From an archaeon (GTDB lineage Archaea; Nanobdellota; Nanobdellia; SCGC-AAA011-G17; GW2011-AR17), in NCBI GenBank assembly GCA_018653605.1, contig JABHYY010000034.1:1-60521 (forward strand): DNA of 60,521 nt, in the 5' to 3' direction. Both the position numbers and the translations under genes were made by a program. This document shows positions 58,274 to 60,521 of the stretch, in pieces. Numbering within the stretch: position 1 is the first letter of the stretch; the number at the start of each line of letters is the position of its first letter. The notes under the pieces are model-generated. The model ran no database searches. It was not told the origin of the DNA and saw nothing but the letters and a program-made list of their open reading frames with translations.

Positions 58274-58347
58274 TGGGGCCACCCGGATTTGAACCGGGGT
58301 CACCAGGTCCCAAACCTGGAATCTTAACCAAGCTGGACAATGGCCCC
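58274..58347 (-). tRNA. tRNA-Pro (TGG)
   Basis: On the minus strand: acceptor stem GGGGCCA/TGGCCCC, anticodon stem CCAGG/CCTGG around TTTGGGA with anticodon TGG, T arm with GGTTCAAATCC, discriminator A. No CCA encoded and no intron. Confidence 0.95.
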
Positions 58348-58400
58348 ATATGTATAACTCATGAGAAATTCAGAATTTATAAAGTTATTGATAAAGAAAA

Positions 58401-59063
58401 TTATTTGGTTGCAGCGGGGGCTTCTACTGCCTTTTCTGCTTTTGCAACTTTTTGTGCATCTTTCTCTGCTTTTGCTTTCTTTGCTGTTGCGATCTTTTCT
58501 AGTTCGCCTGCAAACTTTTTTCTTACAGTTTCAAGTTGCTCTTTTAGAATTGCAGTTTTTTCTTCAGAATGTTCAGTTGTTCCTGCTTCAATTTCTTTAT
58601 CATATTTACCAGCATCAATTTCAGGATTAATTTCAACTGCTATTTTTCCTTCAACCAAAATACCACCTGCGTTTGCAGAACCAACTACTGTTTTTACTGC
58701 TGATTTAAGATTATTAACTAACAAAGAATCTTGTTTCATCTTTGCAACTTTAATTGCTTGTTCAATTGACATGTTTGCAACTTTATCTTTGTTTGGAATA
58801 CCTGAAGCACTTTTTAGGTTTAATTCCTTTTTGATAAGCTGTGACATTGGAGGTGTACCTATTTCTATATCAAACTTTTTTGTTTCAGTGTCTACAATAA
58901 CTGTAACAGGTACTTTCATTCCTTTGAATGCACTAGTTTTTTTGTTAATTTCAGCTACAACTTCGCCTATGTTAACTTTCAATGGACCTAAAGCTGGTCC
59001 TAATGGTGGAGCTGCGCTTGCTTTCCCACCTTCAACTAATGCATCAATTTTTTCCTTTGCCAT
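58401..59063 (-). CDS. rpl11: Ribosomal protein L11 with C-terminal extension
   Basis: 220 residues. MAKEKIDALVEGGKASAAPPLGPALGPLKVNIGEVV and the rRNA-binding domain with NANAGGILVEG-type sequence identify L11. After residue 160 there is an Ala/Lys/Glu-rich helical tail of about 60 residues beyond the normal end. It follows Spt5 by 36 bases. Confidence 0.95.
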   Translation of the reverse strand: MAKEKIDALVEGGKASAAPPLGPALGPLKVNIGEVVAEINKKTSAFKGMKVPVTVIVDTETKKFDIEIGTPPMSQLIKKELNLKSASGIPNKDKVANMSIEQAIKVAKMKQDSLLVNNLKSAVKTVVGSANAGGILVEGKIAVEINPEIDAGKYDKEIEAGTTEHSEEKTAILKEQLETVRKKFAGELEKIATAKKAKAEKDAQKVAKAEKAVEAPAATK

Positions 59064-59099
59064 TTTTTTATTCTTTTATTATGTTGTATTTAAAGATTT

Positions 59100-59570
59100 C
59101 TAATCTTCCATTTCGTCATCTTCTGATTCTCTTCTAATAACTTTAACAGAATCCATCTTTAATGTGATTGGAATTGGTACTGCTGTTTCTAGTAATTCAA
59201 CAATAACTTCTTCTTTTTGTTGGTCAATTCTTGTAATTTTTGCTTTTTCTCTCTTGAAAGGACCTGAAATAATTTCAACAATATCATATTTCTGAATGTT
59301 CATCTGAACTTTAACTTGTTCTAACATAGGTTCAATTTCAGAATATTCAATTGGTTTTGATAATAAACCTTTTGCATAGGGAATACCATAGTAAGCTTCT
59401 TCAGCAGATTCTCTATCTTTTGCTTCAATAAAAATATAACCTCTCATACCATGTGGTCTGATTATTGTGTAAACTTCAATTTTCTTTTTTTCTACATTTG
59501 AAGATAAAAAGTCTACAACTTGGTCTTCTCTGTTTGCTGTGGTTCTTAGTGCAAATATTTGATTTTCCAT
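59100..59570 (-). CDS. spt5: Transcription elongation factor Spt5
   Basis: 156 residues: an NGN domain (IFALRTTANREDQVVDFLSS, IIRPHGMRGYIFIEAKD) and a KOW domain (YDIVEIISGPFKREKAKITRIDQQKEEVIVELL). It binds the RNA polymerase clamp. It lies one base after SecE, the conserved archaeal secE-spt5-rpl11 order. Confidence 0.96.
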   Translation of the reverse strand: MENQIFALRTTANREDQVVDFLSSNVEKKKIEVYTIIRPHGMRGYIFIEAKDRESAEEAYYGIPYAKGLLSKPIEYSEIEPMLEQVKVQMNIQKYDIVEIISGPFKREKAKITRIDQQKEEVIVELLETAVPIPITLKMDSVKVIRRESEDDEMED

Positions 59571-59571
59571 T

Positions 59572-59760
59572 TTAAATTCCTATTAAGGTTGCTCCGATTG
59601 TGATTATGAAACCAAGAATTCCTATAACTACCATACCAATTGCACAAATTTTTACAATTGTTTGGAATTCTTCTTTGCTCGGCTTTTTTGTTATTTTTAA
59701 AACTCTTTTACATTCCTTTAAAAAAGTTTTGAATTTAACCCAGTATTGTTTAAGGTCCAT
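59572..59760 (-). CDS. secE: Protein translocase subunit SecE (Sec61 gamma)
   Basis: 62 residues: amphipathic helix (WVKFKTFLKECKRVLKITKKPSKEEF) then one membrane helix (GMVVIGILGFIITIGATLIG), the single-helix archaeal/eukaryotic type. Confidence 0.92.
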   Translation of the reverse strand: MDLKQYWVKFKTFLKECKRVLKITKKPSKEEFQTIVKICAIGMVVIGILGFIITIGATLIGI

Positions 59761-59919
59761 AATGGTTTAATCAGAAAAATTAGAGGTTTATAAAGGTTTT
59801 TGTTTGGATGCTTGTGATTTATTATACATTGAAGCCTTTTTATACTGTTATTAAAGAAACTTTTAAAAGGGAGTTTGATATGTAAATTGGTATAATATTT
59901 TTTATGGGGAGGTAAAAAT

Positions 59920-60521
59920 ATGAAAAGAGGTATATTATTAGTAATTATGTTTACAGTTTTAGCATGTGGATGCGTTAGTGCTGTTGACGGACTTAATGTT
60001 TCACTGTCTGATCAAGGATCAGGTGTGAAAAATTCTACAGGAAGTGTTTTAGCTTCTGGAGATTTGTATGTTAGTATCTGGGATAATCTTACTGGTGGAA
60101 ATCTTATTTATAATGAAAGTTTTTCTAGTGCGATTATAAATGGTTCATGGAGTGTTATGCTTGGTGAGAATGGTTCTAACAATTTAACTTTACAATTTGG
60201 AAATAAATATTACAAGGATTATGTTATTGCTGGTGAAGATGCAGACTTTACTGATTATACTGGTGCTACAGTTGAAAGACAGTTTTTCTTTTCACCTTTA
60301 GGAGAAATTGCTGATGCAGACATTTCTGATAGAACTAATCTTACTTTAAGTCAGAAAATTACTTTTGCTTTAGCTGAAACTATTGATAACATTGTTAATG
60401 GTTGGATCACTGTTACTGGAGGTTTAATTGTTAGTAATGGTTTGAATGTTACTGAGGCTGTAACTATTGGTTCTAACTTGAGTATTGGTGGTTTAGAAAA
60501 TCCAAACATAACTGTATACAA
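59920..60521 (+). CDS. Secreted surface protein, start only (runs off the window)
   Basis: The open frame covers at least 200 residues and continues past the end. Signal peptide with lipobox-like ACGC and signal-peptidase-type SAVDG nearby. Thr/Asn/Ser-rich strand repeats with many N-x-S/T sites follow, and NGWITVTGGLIVSNGLNVTEAVTIGSNLSIGG is a repeat pattern of trimeric or tail-fibre-like surface proteins. GGGGAGG lies about 8 bases before the ATG. Confidence 0.7.
   Translation, partial: MKRGILLVIMFTVLACGCVSAVDGLNVSLSDQGSGVKNSTGSVLASGDLYVSIWDNLTGGNLIYNESFSSAIINGSWSVMLGENGSNNLTLQFGNKYYKDYVIAGEDADFTDYTGATVERQFFFSPLGEIADADISDRTNLTLSQKITFALAETIDNIVNGWITVTGGLIVSNGLNVTEAVTIGSNLSIGGLENPNITVY

Noticed and set aside
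58231-59103. A long plus-strand frame covering tRNA-Pro and L11
   Set aside because: It is the mirror image of L11 and includes the tRNA gene.

Overview
The window reads as a piece of an AT-rich archaeal chromosome, most likely a DPANN lineage close to Woesearchaeota; that placement is an inference from gene content and style. The archaeal assignment itself is firm: aCPSF1, Spt5, SecE, L15e, L37Ae, Rpo12, a group II chaperonin, prefoldin beta, a proteasome beta subunit, an archaeal CCA-adding enzyme, PheST of archaeal type, SepF, NreA with a C-terminal PCNA-binding motif, and TATA boxes about 26 bases upstream of leaderless start codons. Three tRNA genes (Ser-GGA, Gly-GCC, Pro-TGG) are present, none with an encoded CCA. 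No gene-free stretch exceeds about 200 bases.

Layout. 0-6 kb: purA, tRNA-Ser, then a tight three-gene operon (ketopantoate-reductase-like dehydrogenase, acyl-CoA ligase, 2-hydroxyacyl-CoA-dehydratase-like Fe-S protein) that could form an anaerobic 2-oxoacid to 2-enoyl-CoA route. 6-8.2 kb: small unknown genes and a truncated dph2. 8.2-16.4 kb: pheST, a TrmB regulator beside an ABC-2 exporter, and a presenilin-like protease. 16.4-23.3 kb: signal-peptidase-like protein, DHH phosphoesterase, surface protein, L15e, cold-shock protein, nreA. 23.3-31.7 kb: an accessory zone with an arsenical-resistance operon (arsR fused to arsE, arsF, arsG, cupin), then an integron-like array of eight one-gene cassettes next to a tyrosine recombinase. 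31.8-38.9 kb: HTH protein, aCPSF1, psmB, CCA transferase, Na+/H+ antiporter, endonuclease IV. 38.9-42.4 kb: two large Cys/Asp-rich surface proteins. 42.4-52.3 kb: RNA methyltransferase, tRNA-Gly, small-molecule kinase, tRNA thiolase, free-standing homing endonuclease, glmS, kinase-like gene, pilin-like and Tat lipoproteins, CheY-like receiver. 52.3-60.5 kb: truncated secretion-ATPase-like protein, thermosome, ZPR1, SepF, prefoldin, Rpo12/L37Ae, L11-Spt5-SecE, and the start of another surface protein.

The main discovery candidate is the array at about 27.1-30.7 kb. Each cassette holds one ORF with its own TATA box and is bounded by YAAC-GAT-GTTR junctions. The two ends of each cassette are complementary to each other, with a different sequence in each cassette, in two blocks; an extra hairpin sits in the left arm only. 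This follows the logic of integron attC sites, but the geometry differs from bacterial attC and the adjacent recombinase lacks the IntI-specific extra domain. A second unexplained pattern is a fixed-length 27-bp element found at seven intergenic sites, often overlapping stop codons.
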